DNA from: Streptomyces sp. NRRL F-525
Lineage (GTDB): Bacteria > Actinomycetota > Actinomycetes > Streptomycetales > Streptomycetaceae
DNA length: 64,000 nucleotides
Direction of reading: 5' to 3'
Assembly: GCF_000716605.1 (NCBI RefSeq)
Contig: NZ_JNXE01000025.1
Location: 62,001 to 126,000, forward strand
Shown piece by piece: positions 17,318-25,736 of this stretch. Made by a program: the position numbers and the translations under genes. The notes below the pieces were generated by a model. That model saw only the letters and a program-made list of their open reading frames with translations, had not been told where the DNA came from and searched no databases. Positions within the stretch are counted from its first letter, which is position 1, and each line of letters starts with the position of its first letter.

Positions 17318-17995
17318 ATGCCGAGACATCCCTGGTTCGAGGTCGACGACCCGGACGACGAATGCGAGTTCACCGACGACGAGAGAGCCTTCGCCTCGGC
17401 GCTGAGCGGGCACTGCGCGGCCTGGGCGCCGGCCGATGTGACCGGGGAAGTCGGGCGTCCCGAGGACTGGGAGGCGCTGCTCGCCTGGGTCAGCCTGTCC
17501 GACCAGGCACACCCTCAGCACCTGAGCCTGGTCGATCTGGGTGTGCGCCTGGTCGGTGACCGTGTCCGGGGCGATCGTCTGCACAATCAGTTGTACACGC
17601 TGCCGGATCGGCCCCACGCATGGGCACTTGACGCCACCGGAACGACGGACCAACTCGCCCAGGCAGCAGCCGACTGGTTCCGCACCGTCCTCGACAAGCC
17701 GATCGTGCTGTACGTCTGGCTCCACGAGGGCTACGCCTACGCAGCTCGCTACGCCTTCGCCGACAGTGGCGAGACGCTCTGCCAGAGCTACGCGAAGACG
17801 ATCGCCCCGGACGGCCAGGAAGCCGAGTTGACCGCGGCGGGGCACGTGCACGGCAAAGGGTGGATCCAGACCATCGGCCTGCCAACTCCCAGTCTGTACC
17901 TGCACATCCGGGGCGACCTCGACCAGGGCGACGTCATACCCGGAGTCCCGGCGAGGACCAAGCGCGGTCCCCTTCCGGGACTTTGGTACGAGTGA
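17318..17995 (+). CDS. Hypothetical protein, probably leaderless
   Basis: This 225-residue acidic protein lacks signal or membrane segments. Features include DDPDDECEFTDDERAFASAL near the N-terminus, WFRTVLDKPIVLYVWLHEG centrally and a C-terminal GLWYE. A TAGGGT box at 17305-17310 ends seven bases before the ATG, typical of leaderless actinomycete genes. I do not recognise the family. It is the last gene of the accessory stretch before the sugar locus and runs toward the leftward beta-helix gene. Confidence 0.75.
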   Translation: MPRHPWFEVDDPDDECEFTDDERAFASALSGHCAAWAPADVTGEVGRPEDWEALLAWVSLSDQAHPQHLSLVDLGVRLVGDRVRGDRLHNQLYTLPDRPHAWALDATGTTDQLAQAAADWFRTVLDKPIVLYVWLHEGYAYAARYAFADSGETLCQSYAKTIAPDGQEAELTAAGHVHGKGWIQTIGLPTPSLYLHIRGDLDQGDVIPGVPARTKRGPLPGLWYE

Positions 17996-18075
17996 ACGCC
18001 TCCCCCGCCGTGCGACGCACCCCCGGATCACAGACCTGGGGGTGCGTCGTGCGGGTGGCGATCAAAAGGGCTTGA

Positions 18076-20589
18076 TCAGGGCAGCTTCACCACCGTGAAG
18101 TCGTCGCAATACCCCGCCGCCGAACCGGAGTTCTTGTAGCAGTACACCGACGCCGAGGTGCTGGAGACGCCCGTCGTGAAGAAGATCGGCTCCTGTGCGT
18201 ACGTCGTTGTCGAGCCCCGCAGGTACGTCTCCGTGCCGCCGAAGCTCTTGACGCCGACCGCGACTTCCTCACCCGCGGTGCCCACCTTCGCCCACGCCGC
18301 CAGCAGGTAACTGCCCCCGGACGTAAGACCGGTGACCGTCTGGATGGCTCCGCTCGCGCTCGCCGCCGTCTGCAACGCGTACGTTCCGGTACGGGAGTTG
18401 GACGCGACGACACTCGACGCCGTGCCCGTGCTCTGGGTCCACGGGGTCAACGCGCCTGTTTCGAAACCCGGGTTGGTGACCGCGTTCGTAGCCGACGACA
18501 GTGGTTCTACGGCCAGGTCGTCGCAGTAACCCGCCCCCGTGCCGCCCGCGTTCTTCCAGCAGTAGACCGTCGCCGAGGTCGACGACGAGCCCGTGGTGAA
18601 GACGATCGCCGCCTGGGAGTACGACGTCGAGGCCACGTTGGTGTACGTCTCCGTGCCGCCGAAGCTCTTCACTCCGATCGCCAGGGTTTCGCCCGCCGTC
18701 GCCACCTTGCCCCAGCCCGTCAGCAGGTACGTGGTGGAAGGCGAGAGGCCGGTCAGGGACTGGTTCGCGCCGCTGCCGCTTGCCGCTGTGGTCAACGCGT
18801 CAGCTCCCGTACGGGAGTTGGACGCCGTCACCGAGGACGCCGTGCCGCTCGCCTGGGTCCACGGGGACAACGCGCCTGTCTCGAAGCCCGCGTTGGAGAG
18901 CAGGTTGCCGCCGGTGCCGTTGTACGCGCCGATGTTGGGGGCCGCCGTAGCCGACACCGCGTTGCCGTAGGCGTCGTAGCCGCCGTTTGACGCGATGACC
19001 GCGCCCGCCCGGATCACCGGGGACGACGGGTGGACCTGGTACGCGTTCTTGCCCGTGTACGACGACGACGTGTTCGTGTTGCCCGCGTTGCGGAACTCCG
19101 GGTCCGACGTCACCTTGGCCGCGTCCGCGGGTTCGCGGGACGGGTGGTTGCCGTAGAAGAGGTTGTTGGAGAACGTCGAACTGCCGGTGGTGGTGAAGTA
19201 ATTGCCGGAGCCGTAGTTGAAGATCGCGTTGTTCTGGAAGGAGAGCGCGCCGCTGATCGAGGTGCCCGCGCGGGAGTACAGGATCGGCGTGCTCAGGCCG
19301 TCCCGCACCGAGAACGTGTTGTTGTAGAAGAGCGGGATCGCGGACGAACTGCCGCTCTGGTTCGGGACTCCGCCCACGAAGTGGAGGACTCCGCCGCCGT
19401 GGGTCTGGGTGCCCGACGTCGGGCAGCCCGAGTTGCTGCCGTCGTTCTCGCTGATGTTGTAGCGGACGACCGTGCCGTCGCTGGGGACCGTCGACGTGGG
19501 CTCGTTGGCGATGGTGAAGGGGGGCATCACCAGGAGGAAGCCGCCGAGGTTCTGGTGGCTGTAGTTGTACTGGAACGTGGTGTTGTGGTTGCCCCAGTCC
19601 ACGTCGAAGCCGGTGCCGTCGGCGCCGTTGACGTGGCAGTAGACCTCGTTGTTCTGGACGACGGTGTTGCTGCTGCCGGACATCCAGATGCCGGCGGAGG
19701 CGCCGTTGCAGTACTGACCGGACGGCGGGCAGGTCGACTTGGCGCCGCCGTAGCCCGCCTTGTTGCCGTCGATCAGGGCGCCGTCGTTCTTGACGACGAG
19801 GATGTCGTCCGCGCCGTCGTACGTCATCGTGTTGTTGCGGATGACGGTGCCGGTGGTGAGGCCCGTGCCCTGGCCGTCCGCGTCCGGTGTCACCGCCACC
19901 GCTATGCGGTCCACGTGGTCGAACGTGTTGTTCTCGACCACCACGTCGTTCCAGGTGGAGACGGGGGTGGTGTGGTCGGTCTGGACGCCGACGCCGGCGT
20001 TCGTCGCGTACCAACCGCCGCCGTAGCCCGCGATGTTGTGGATGTACATGTCGTGGACGCGGATGTGGTTCAGGACGCCGCCGGAGCTGTTCTCGGCCAG
20101 GACGCCCGAACGGTACGCGGGGGACGAGGAGTTGTCGATCAGCTCCAGGCCGCCGATGTCCCAGTACTGCTGGTTGAGGAGGTGGATGACCGCGCCCGTC
20201 GCGCCCGCCGCGTCGATGACCGGCTTCGCGCCCGAACCGTACGACGCCATCGAGATGTTGCTGCCGGAGGAGCCTGAACCGCCTGGGGCGAGTTGGCCGG
20301 TGCAGGTGGTGCCGGCCTTGAAGAGGATGTTGTCGCCTGCGGTGAAGGTCGTGCTGTTGACCGCCGTCACCGAGTTCCAGGGGCTGGCGCTGGTGCCGGT
20401 GCCGTTGGACGAGGCCGAGCAGTCGACGTAGTAACTCGTGCCCGCTGCCGCCGCGTTGGTCGCGGTGACCGGGACGAGCAGGGCGCCCGTCACTGCGGCC
20501 AGCAGGGCCAGGATCTTTGAAGTCCGCCGCCTTGTGCGGGGGTTGGCGGGAAGTGGTCTGTCGGGAGAACCGAATCTGCGACGCTTCAT
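18076..20589 (-). CDS. Secreted parallel beta-helix protein with two C-terminal carbohydrate-binding-like repeats
   Basis: The 837-residue protein has a basic Sec signal (about residues 1-49, ending AAAA) and a right-handed beta-helix domain from about residue 53 to 540. Typical pieces are YYVDCSASSNGTGTSASPW, VVENNTFDHVD and YNYSHQNLGGF. It ends in two copies of a domain of about 130 residues, each with NPGFETGALTPWTQ or SNAGFETGALSPW, followed by SSV.ASNSRTG and GYCDD, of the CBM type. Beta-helix proteins of this kind are often polysaccharide lyases or glycosidases. A good ribosome site, AAGGAG, precedes the ATG. Its place beside the sugar-acid genes suggests it frees the sugar that the ABC importer takes up. 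The exact substrate cannot be read. Confidence 0.88.
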   Translation of the reverse strand: MKRRRFGSPDRPLPANPRTRRRTSKILALLAAVTGALLVPVTATNAAAAGTSYYVDCSASSNGTGTSASPWNSVTAVNSTTFTAGDNILFKAGTTCTGQLAPGGSGSSGSNISMASYGSGAKPVIDAAGATGAVIHLLNQQYWDIGGLELIDNSSSPAYRSGVLAENSSGGVLNHIRVHDMYIHNIAGYGGGWYATNAGVGVQTDHTTPVSTWNDVVVENNTFDHVDRIAVAVTPDADGQGTGLTTGTVIRNNTMTYDGADDILVVKNDGALIDGNKAGYGGAKSTCPPSGQYCNGASAGIWMSGSSNTVVQNNEVYCHVNGADGTGFDVDWGNHNTTFQYNYSHQNLGGFLLVMPPFTIANEPTSTVPSDGTVVRYNISENDGSNSGCPTSGTQTHGGGVLHFVGGVPNQSGSSSAIPLFYNNTFSVRDGLSTPILYSRAGTSISGALSFQNNAIFNYGSGNYFTTTGSSTFSNNLFYGNHPSREPADAAKVTSDPEFRNAGNTNTSSSYTGKNAYQVHPSSPVIRAGAVIASNGGYDAYGNAVSATAAPNIGAYNGTGGNLLSNAGFETGALSPWTQASGTASSVTASNSRTGADALTTAASGSGANQSLTGLSPSTTYLLTGWGKVATAGETLAIGVKSFGGTETYTNVASTSYSQAAIVFTTGSSSTSATVYCWKNAGGTGAGYCDDLAVEPLSSATNAVTNPGFETGALTPWTQSTGTASSVVASNSRTGTYALQTAASASGAIQTVTGLTSGGSYLLAAWAKVGTAGEEVAVGVKSFGGTETYLRGSTTTYAQEPIFFTTGVSSTSASVYCYKNSGSAAGYCDDFTVVKLP

Positions 20590-20660
20590 TGCGCGCTCCT
20601 TGGATGGGTGGATGTGTCCCTTGCCGCTGCGTGCGGCGAGATTCCCCTCTTCACCAGGCG

Positions 20661-20673
20661 CGTTGACCGGTTG
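20661..20673. promoter_or_regulatory. Possible LacI-type site upstream of the beta-helix gene
   Basis: An ACCGGT core (20666-20671) within TTGACCGGTTG resembles the core of the candidate operator before the ABC importer genes (AACCGGTT). It lies about 75 bases upstream of the beta-helix start. ACCGGT is not rare at this GC content, so this is only suggestive. Confidence 0.3.
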
Positions 20674-20699
20674 CCGCCGGTGCGCCTGGAGCGTGTGGT

Positions 20700-20736
20700 G
20701 CTGTCCCGACGCCGGATTCGACGGCGTCGGGGCAGC
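20700..20736 (-). terminator. Strong terminator after dgoD
   Basis: A 10-bp perfect core stem (20705-20714 with 20722-20731) extends to about 15 pairs including one G-U, with a seven-base loop. It sits 46 bases past the dgoD stop and ahead of the beta-helix gene, so the latter probably has its own promoter. Confidence 0.75.
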
Positions 20737-20781
20737 GCTGTGCCAAGTCCCCCTGAAATCAGGCCCTTTACCGGCCTTCGG

Positions 20782-21927
20782 CTACCAACTCGCCAGTGAG
20801 CCGTCCGCGTTGCGCCACACCGGATTGCGCCAGCGGTGGCCGCGTTCGGCGGCGGAGCGGACCTTGTCCTCGTCGACGGTGATGCCGAGGCCGGGTGCCG
20901 TCAGGCGGTGGATGTAACCGTCCTGGACCTCGAACGGCGAGGCGTCCGCGAGGTAGCCGAGCAGGCCGCTGCTGTCGCCGTAGCCGATGCCGAGGGACTG
21001 TTCCTGGATGAGGAAGTTCGGTACGGCGAAGTCGAGTTGGAGGCTGGCGGCGAGTGCGATGGGGCCGAGCGGGCAGTGCGGGGCGACGAGTACGTCGTAG
21101 GCCTCGGCCATCGCGGCGATGCGGCGGGTCTCCGAGATGCCGCCCGCGTGGCTGATGTCGGGCTGCGCCACCGCGATGCCGGCGCCGAGGACCTCCCTGA
21201 AGTCCCAGCGGGAGAAGAGGCGTTCGCCGGTCGCGATGGGGATGGAGGTGGCGCGGACGACGTCGCCGAGGTCGCGGGTGAACTCCGGGAGGACCGGTTC
21301 CTCCACGAACATCGGCAACAGCGGTTCCAGGTAAGGGAGTACGCGCCTCGACATCGCTCCGCTGAAGCGGCCGTGGAAGTCCAGCGCCAGGTCGCGGTCG
21401 GGGCCGATGGCTTCGCGTACGGCGCTCACCCGGGCCACGATCGCGTCGATCGCCGCGGGGGTGGCGAGCGGCTCAAGTTGCGCGCAGGGGTTCATCTTCA
21501 CGGCGGTCAGGCCCTTGGCGACCTGGCCTGCCGCCGATTCCGCGAGTTCCTCGGGACTCTCGCCGTAGAGCCAGCCGTAGATGCGGACGCGGTCGCGGAC
21601 GTGGCCGCCGAGGAGTTGGTGCACGGGGACGCCGTGGGTCTTGCCCGCGATGTCCCACAGGGCCTGGTCGATACCGGCGAGGGCGCTGCTGAGGACCGGG
21701 CCGCCGCGGTAGAAACCGCCCTTGGCGAGCATCTGCCAGTGTTCCTCGATGCGGGCGGGGTCCTGGCCGGTCAGGTAGTCGAACATCTCCTCGACCGCCC
21801 GGGCCGTGGTGTGGGCCTTGCCCTCCACAATGGGCTCGCCCCAGCCGGATATGCCCTCGTCGGTGTCGACGCGCAGGAAGAGCCAGCGCGGTTCGACGAG
21901 GAACAGCTCGTATCCGGTGATTTTCAT
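20782..21927 (-). CDS. dgoD: D-galactonate dehydratase (enolase superfamily)
   Basis: The 381-residue protein closely follows DgoD throughout: WGEPIVEGKAHT, GFYRGGPVLSSALAGIDQAL, LDFHGRFSGAM, FVEEPVLPEF, ATGERLFSRWDF, ISHAGGISETRRIA, LVAPHCPLGPIALAA and WRNPVWRNADGS. The metal-binding acids (in LDFHG, EEPV, GERLF) and general-base His (in APHCPLG) are all present. It dehydrates D-galactonate to 2-dehydro-3-deoxygalactonate in the cytosol. It lies downstream of the SDR gene on the same strand, with 9-bp repeats in between. It supplies the substrate for the kinase and aldolase encoded to the right. A related sugar acid as substrate cannot be excluded. Confidence 0.9.
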   Translation of the reverse strand: MKITGYELFLVEPRWLFLRVDTDEGISGWGEPIVEGKAHTTARAVEEMFDYLTGQDPARIEEHWQMLAKGGFYRGGPVLSSALAGIDQALWDIAGKTHGVPVHQLLGGHVRDRVRIYGWLYGESPEELAESAAGQVAKGLTAVKMNPCAQLEPLATPAAIDAIVARVSAVREAIGPDRDLALDFHGRFSGAMSRRVLPYLEPLLPMFVEEPVLPEFTRDLGDVVRATSIPIATGERLFSRWDFREVLGAGIAVAQPDISHAGGISETRRIAAMAEAYDVLVAPHCPLGPIALAASLQLDFAVPNFLIQEQSLGIGYGDSSGLLGYLADASPFEVQDGYIHRLTAPGLGITVDEDKVRSAAERGHRWRNPVWRNADGSLASW

Positions 21928-21942
21928 GCTGCGGACCTCCGG

Positions 21943-22073
21943 GTCCTACGGGGCCTATGGGTACGGGGTCTACGGGTACGGGGTCTACGGGTACCGGACC
22001 TGCGGGCACGGCGAACTGGCCGCGCCCTTACGGGTCTTACGGGTCCTACGGGTCCTACGGGTCCTACGGGTCC
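21943..22073. repeat. TACGGG-based tandem repeats between SDR and dgoD
   Basis: Five head-to-tail copies of a 9-mer, TACGGGTCC (first copy TACGGGTCT), occupy 22029-22073. A second block around 21960-21994 has two copies of a 15-mer containing GGGTACGGGGTCTAC. The array fills the gap between the SDR stop and the dgoD start. A related array flanks the other side of the SDR gene. Confidence 0.85.
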
Positions 22074-22106
22074 GGGGAGCGGCTCTCCCTGGCAGCGGAC
22101 CCGGTG

Positions 22107-22910
22107 TCACTCCTGCGAGCTGATGCTGCGCCCGCCGTCCACGACCAGGTTCTGGCCGGTGATGAACGACGCGTCGTCGGAGCCGAGGAAGGCGACGGCG
22201 GCGGCGATGTCCTCGGGTTCGCCGAGCCGCCCGACCGGGGTACGGGCCGCCGTCTGGGCGCGGTACTCGTCCGGCGCGTCGATCCACAGACCGGTCTCCA
22301 CGGCACCTGGCACCACCGCGTTGAACCTGATCCGGCCCGCGTACTCGACCGCCAACTGCCGTACCAGCGCGCTGACTCCGCCCTTCGCAGCCGCGTACGC
22401 CGGGAAGCCGCTGAACCCGAGCACCGCGTGCACGGAGCCGGTGACGACGACCGCGCCGGCCCCGGATGCGGTGAGCAGTGGTACGGCCGCCCGGACGCCG
22501 TAGAAGACGGAGTCGAGGGCGAGGCGGAGGTGGTCGTGCCAGGAGGTGTCGTCGAGTTCGTGGATCGCGCCGGGGAGGTTGCGGCCGGCGTTGAGGTGGA
22601 GGAGGTCGAGGCGGCCGGTCCACTCCTCGACCGTCCGGATCGCCTCGGGCCAGGCCTCGGGGTTCGTGACGTCGAGCCCTAGGTGACGGGCTCGGCCGCC
22701 CTTCGCGCGGACCTCGTCGGCCACCTTCTCCGCACCGGCCGCGTCCACGTCCGTGACCAGCACGGACGCGCCCTCCTCGGCGAGACGGCGGACGGTGGCG
22801 GCACCGATGCCGGAGGCGGCGGCGGTGAGGAGAGCGGTACGGCCGGTGAAGCGGGCGGGGCGGTGGCCGGGGTGACTGTCGGCGTGGCTCTCGGGGATGG
22901 TGCGGCTCAT
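22107..22910 (-). CDS. SDR-family oxidoreductase, probable sugar dehydrogenase
   Basis: The 267-residue short-chain dehydrogenase has the cofactor region TAAASGIGAATVRRLA, where the usual first Gly of TGxxxGxG is Ala. It also has LLHLNAGRN, the catalytic serine region VVTGSVHAVLG, the YAAAK active-site motif and a C-terminal FITGQNLVVDGG. I chose the ATG at 22910 because GAGAGGAA stands before it. Position between lacI and dgoD suggests it oxidises the aldose (galactose or a relative) to the lactone, the first step of a De Ley-Doudoroff pathway. That substrate is inferred from context. Confidence 0.88.
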   Translation of the reverse strand: MSRTIPESHADSHPGHRPARFTGRTALLTAAASGIGAATVRRLAEEGASVLVTDVDAAGAEKVADEVRAKGGRARHLGLDVTNPEAWPEAIRTVEEWTGRLDLLHLNAGRNLPGAIHELDDTSWHDHLRLALDSVFYGVRAAVPLLTASGAGAVVVTGSVHAVLGFSGFPAYAAAKGGVSALVRQLAVEYAGRIRFNAVVPGAVETGLWIDAPDEYRAQTAARTPVGRLGEPEDIAAAVAFLGSDDASFITGQNLVVDGGRSISSQE

Positions 22911-22946
22911 GGCGTTCCTCTCGGCGTGACCGGCCCGTCCGGTCAT

Positions 22947-23095
22947 CCGTCGTACGTCCTACGGGCGTGCCCTTCCGGGTCGGCCTACGGCTCGGGCCGA
23001 CCGGTCCGGTCAGGTCGTGCGGGTACTACGGGTCGTACGGGTCAGGCCGCAGTCGCGCACCCAGGTCGTACGGGTACTACGGGTACTACGGGTCA
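22947..23095. repeat. Two 34-35 bp direct repeats built from GGGTACTAC units
   Basis: Near-identical copies lie at about 23011-23044 and 23062-23095, each containing CGGGTACTACGGGT units. The second runs into the lacI stop codon. A GACCGGTC palindrome (22999-23006), like a LacI-type core, precedes them. The block lies between lacI and the SDR gene and is related to the array on the other side of the SDR gene. Confidence 0.8.
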
Positions 23096-24133
23096 GCTCC
23101 CCCCGGCGGCCATCGGCCCCGCCGTGGACCCCCGCAACACCAACCGCGGCTCGGTCGGCACCACCACATCCCCCGGCGACTCCCCCCGGATCTCCGCGAC
23201 CAGCGCGTCGACCGCCGCCGTGCCCAGTTCGTGCAGCGGCATCGCGACCGTCGTCAGCGGCGGGGTCAGGTAACCGGCGACCGGGAGGTCGTCGTTGCCG
23301 ACCAGGGAGATGTCCTCGGGGATGCGCAGGCCGCGCTCGTGGATGGCGCGCATCGCCCCGATGGCCTGGGCCAGCGAGCTGGTGTACAGCGCGGTGACCT
23401 GCGGTCGGCCCTCGACCGGAGTCAGGAGTTCGCGGGCGGCACCCGCGCCGCCCTCCTCGGTGAAGTCGCCGGAGGCGACCGGTGCCGCGACGAGTCCCAG
23501 TACGGCGGCGTGCCGTAGGAACGCGTCCCGGCGGTCCTCGCTGGGGGTGATCCCCGAGGGGCCGGCGATGTGGCCGATCACCCGGTGACCGAGTGCGTGG
23601 AGGTGGTCCAGCGCGGTGACGCTCGAACGCGCCACGTCCATCGTGACGTTGCGGCCCGAGTCCTTGACGGCGCGGTTGAGGAAGACGTGCGGAACCGGGT
23701 TGCGGCTCAGGGTCTCCAGTAGGGGATGGTTCGGGCGGGCGGAGGCGATCAGCAGGCCGTCCACCCGGCCCTCCTTGACCAGGTCGTTGAAGGTGTCGTC
23801 GGCCTCCTGGCCGTCGAAGTCCTCGGCGAGCAGGGAGAGATAGCCCAGTTCACGGGCGCGTTGGTAGGCACCGCGCGAAATGGTCACGTACGTAGGGTTG
23901 TTGAGGGCCGGCACCAGCAGGGCCAGGGCGTGGGTGCTGGCCCCGGCCAGGGCGCGGGCCCCGGAGTGCGGGCGGTAGCCCAGGGCTTCGGCGACCTCGT
24001 GGACGCGCTGTCTGGTCTCGGGGCGGACGGACAGGTCCTGCCGTCCGTTGAGCACCTTGGACACCGTCGCCTTGGAGACTCCCGCCTCCCGTGCGACGTC
24101 CACCAGCCGTGCCCGTAGGGGCTGTTCAGCCAC
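23093..24133 (-). CDS. LacI-family transcriptional regulator of the sugar locus
   Basis: The 346-residue protein has an N-terminal LacI helix-turn-helix (VDVAREAGVSKATVSKVL), the hinge LGYRPHSGARAL and a periplasmic-binding-like ligand domain with DGLLIASARPNHPLL, GHIAGPSG and DISLVGNDDLPVAGY. I chose the GTG at 24133, because AGGGAGG lies just ahead of it and the longer TTG start would include that site. It divides two divergent arms of a sugar-catabolism locus and most likely represses both until an inducing sugar binds. Candidate operators are noted at 24149-24159 and 24298-24305. Confidence 0.92.
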   Translation of the reverse strand: MAEQPLRARLVDVAREAGVSKATVSKVLNGRQDLSVRPETRQRVHEVAEALGYRPHSGARALAGASTHALALLVPALNNPTYVTISRGAYQRARELGYLSLLAEDFDGQEADDTFNDLVKEGRVDGLLIASARPNHPLLETLSRNPVPHVFLNRAVKDSGRNVTMDVARSSVTALDHLHALGHRVIGHIAGPSGITPSEDRRDAFLRHAAVLGLVAAPVASGDFTEEGGAGAARELLTPVEGRPQVTALYTSSLAQAIGAMRAIHERGLRIPEDISLVGNDDLPVAGYLTPPLTTVAMPLHELGTAAVDALVAEIRGESPGDVVVPTEPRLVLRGSTAGPMAAGGS

Positions 24134-24148
24134 GCGAACCCTCCCTGT

Positions 24149-24159
24149 CAACGACGTTG
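24149..24159. promoter_or_regulatory. Palindrome at the lacI start, possible autoregulatory site
   Basis: CAACG-A-CGTTG is a perfect 5-bp inverted repeat around one base, just upstream of the lacI start codon. It could be an operator for LacI control of its own gene. Confidence 0.35.
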
Positions 24160-24249
24160 TCGACCACTCTGCCAGCTGTGCGAATCGTCCCCGGCTGCCG
24201 TATTCGCCGGGGGTGTGGCGTTCGGCATGCGGTGTTGCGTTTGACCTCT

Positions 24250-24305
24250 TGACACCTTCTGGCGCCGCAACCTAGCGTTCGCCGAAGTCGTTGGTCAACC
24301 GGTTT
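24250..24305 (+). promoter_or_regulatory. Promoter and LacI-type operator of the ABC/catabolic operon
   Basis: TTGACA (24250-24255) and TAGCGT (24274-24279) are 18 bases apart, a good -35/-10 pair. The palindrome AACCGGTT (24298-24305), with the central CG typical of LacI-family operators, lies about 20 bases after the -10, where a bound repressor would block transcription. A further ATGGAT/ATCCAT inverted repeat follows at 24313-24335. Confidence 0.6.
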
Positions 24306-24354
24306 CCTTGGATGGATTTCAGTGATATATCCATTCAGGCCCGGCAAAACAGCA

Positions 24355-24400
24355 CGGTCCACGCACAGCCGACGGGACTCGGCGAGCATCGCGGACCGTC
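24355..24400 (+). other. Nested stem-loop in the 5' leader of the ABC operon
   Basis: ACGGTCC (24355-24361) pairs with GGACCGT (24394-24400), enclosing a smaller GCCGA/TCGGC hairpin (24369-24373 with 24380-24384). The structure lies in the leader, about 180 bases long, of the substrate-binding-protein gene. It may affect stability or processing of the mRNA. Confidence 0.35.
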
Positions 24401-24467
24401 AACTTTCTTCACAAACCCCTGCAAGCACGACGAAATCGGCATGCGCCGATGATGGGTGAGGTGTGCA

Positions 24468-25736
24468 ATGAAGCGCTCCGGGAGACTGCTCGCGGTCGCC
24501 ACCACGGTCGCCGCCCTGGCGACGTCGCTCGCCGCCTGTGGCGGCGGGTCGGGCTCGACCTCGGCGGACGGGACGGTCACGCTCCACGTGGAGGCGTGGA
24601 AGGGCGGCGGCGCGGAGCCGGCGAACATCGCGGAGATCAACAAGGCCTTCGAGAAGGCGCACCCGAAGATCAAGATCGACTTCAAGTACACCACCGCGGA
24701 CCCGACCTACACACAGAAGCTGCAGCCCGAGCTGCTGGGCGGCAAGGCCGGCGACGTCATCATGGTCGACGCGGACAAGATGAAGAAGTGGGGCGCCTCC
24801 GGCTACCTCGCGGACCTCTCGAACGAGTCGTGGGTCAGCTCCATATCCTCGGCGGCGAAGCCGTTCACGCGGAGCGACGGCAAGACGCTGGCCATGCCGA
24901 TGGAGCTGATCGGCATCGGGCTCTACGCCAACATGGACCTGCTGAAGAAGGCCGGGATCACCGAGGTCCCCGCCGACTGGCCGACGTTCCTCGCCGACCT
25001 CGCGAAGCTCAAGAAGGCCGGGATCACGCCCATCTCGCTGCCGGACAAGGCGGGTTGGACCGGCAGCTCCATCTTCCAGGCGAGCGGTTCGACGACCGTC
25101 TACCAGAAGAACAAGCAGTGGGACGCGGACTTCCTGGCCGGCAAGGCGTCCTTCGGCTCGGACTGGAAGGAGCCGCTCGACCAGCTCAAGTCCCTTGGTG
25201 ACAAGGGGTATGTGAACTGGAAGAACGAACTCGGCGTCGACGAGTGGTCCCAGGGCCCACAGGACTTCAGCGCCGGCAAGAGCGCGTTCTGGTACCAGGG
25301 TGCCTGGCAGGTCTCCAACATCAAGAAGGCCGGTTTCCCGGTCTCGTTCGCGCCCTGGCCGGGCGGCGCCGCGGGCACCAAGCCGAACGCGATGCTGTTC
25401 TCCGGTACGGCGTGGGGCGTCAACTCCCAGTCGCAGCACGCGGACGCGGCGAAGGAGTACGTCAAGTTCTGGTCGCAGAGCGCGAATCTGGCGAAGTACC
25501 TGGACGCCGAGCACGCCGAGTCCCCGTTCACGGGCGGCACCACGCCCGACTCGACGGAGACGACGATCTTCAACACCGCCTTCAACGAGGGCCGTTACCG
25601 CGTCCTCCCCTCCAACACCTGGTACGGCACCCAGGCGGAGACCGACACCGGCTCCAAGATCCAGTCGTTCCTGCTGGGCCAGTCCGACGCGGCGAAGACG
25701 CTGAAGGACATCCAGACCGCCGCGTCCGCCAAGTAG
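24468..25736 (+). CDS. Sugar ABC transporter substrate-binding lipoprotein
   Basis: The 422-residue protein has a lipoprotein signal with lipobox LAAC (Cys24). The mature part has family 1 solute-binding features: VTLHVEAWKGGGAEP, INKAFEKAHPKIKIDF, GDVIMVDADKMKKWGASG, GKSAFWYQGAWQVSNIKKAG. It captures a sugar or oligosaccharide outside the membrane and hands it to the two permeases downstream. The ATG at 24468 is preceded by GTGAGGTG and gives a normal signal peptide. No ATPase gene is in the locus; such importers in Streptomyces usually share the MsiK ATPase encoded elsewhere (established for several sugar systems). Confidence 0.92.
   Translation: MKRSGRLLAVATTVAALATSLAACGGGSGSTSADGTVTLHVEAWKGGGAEPANIAEINKAFEKAHPKIKIDFKYTTADPTYTQKLQPELLGGKAGDVIMVDADKMKKWGASGYLADLSNESWVSSISSAAKPFTRSDGKTLAMPMELIGIGLYANMDLLKKAGITEVPADWPTFLADLAKLKKAGITPISLPDKAGWTGSSIFQASGSTTVYQKNKQWDADFLAGKASFGSDWKEPLDQLKSLGDKGYVNWKNELGVDEWSQGPQDFSAGKSAFWYQGAWQVSNIKKAGFPVSFAPWPGGAAGTKPNAMLFSGTAWGVNSQSQHADAAKEYVKFWSQSANLAKYLDAEHAESPFTGGTTPDSTETTIFNTAFNEGRYRVLPSNTWYGTQAETDTGSKIQSFLLGQSDAAKTLKDIQTAASAK

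Noticed and set aside
21943..23095. Mobile-element ends
   Set aside because: The repeats are direct and low-complexity, with no transposase, no terminal inverted repeats and no target duplication.
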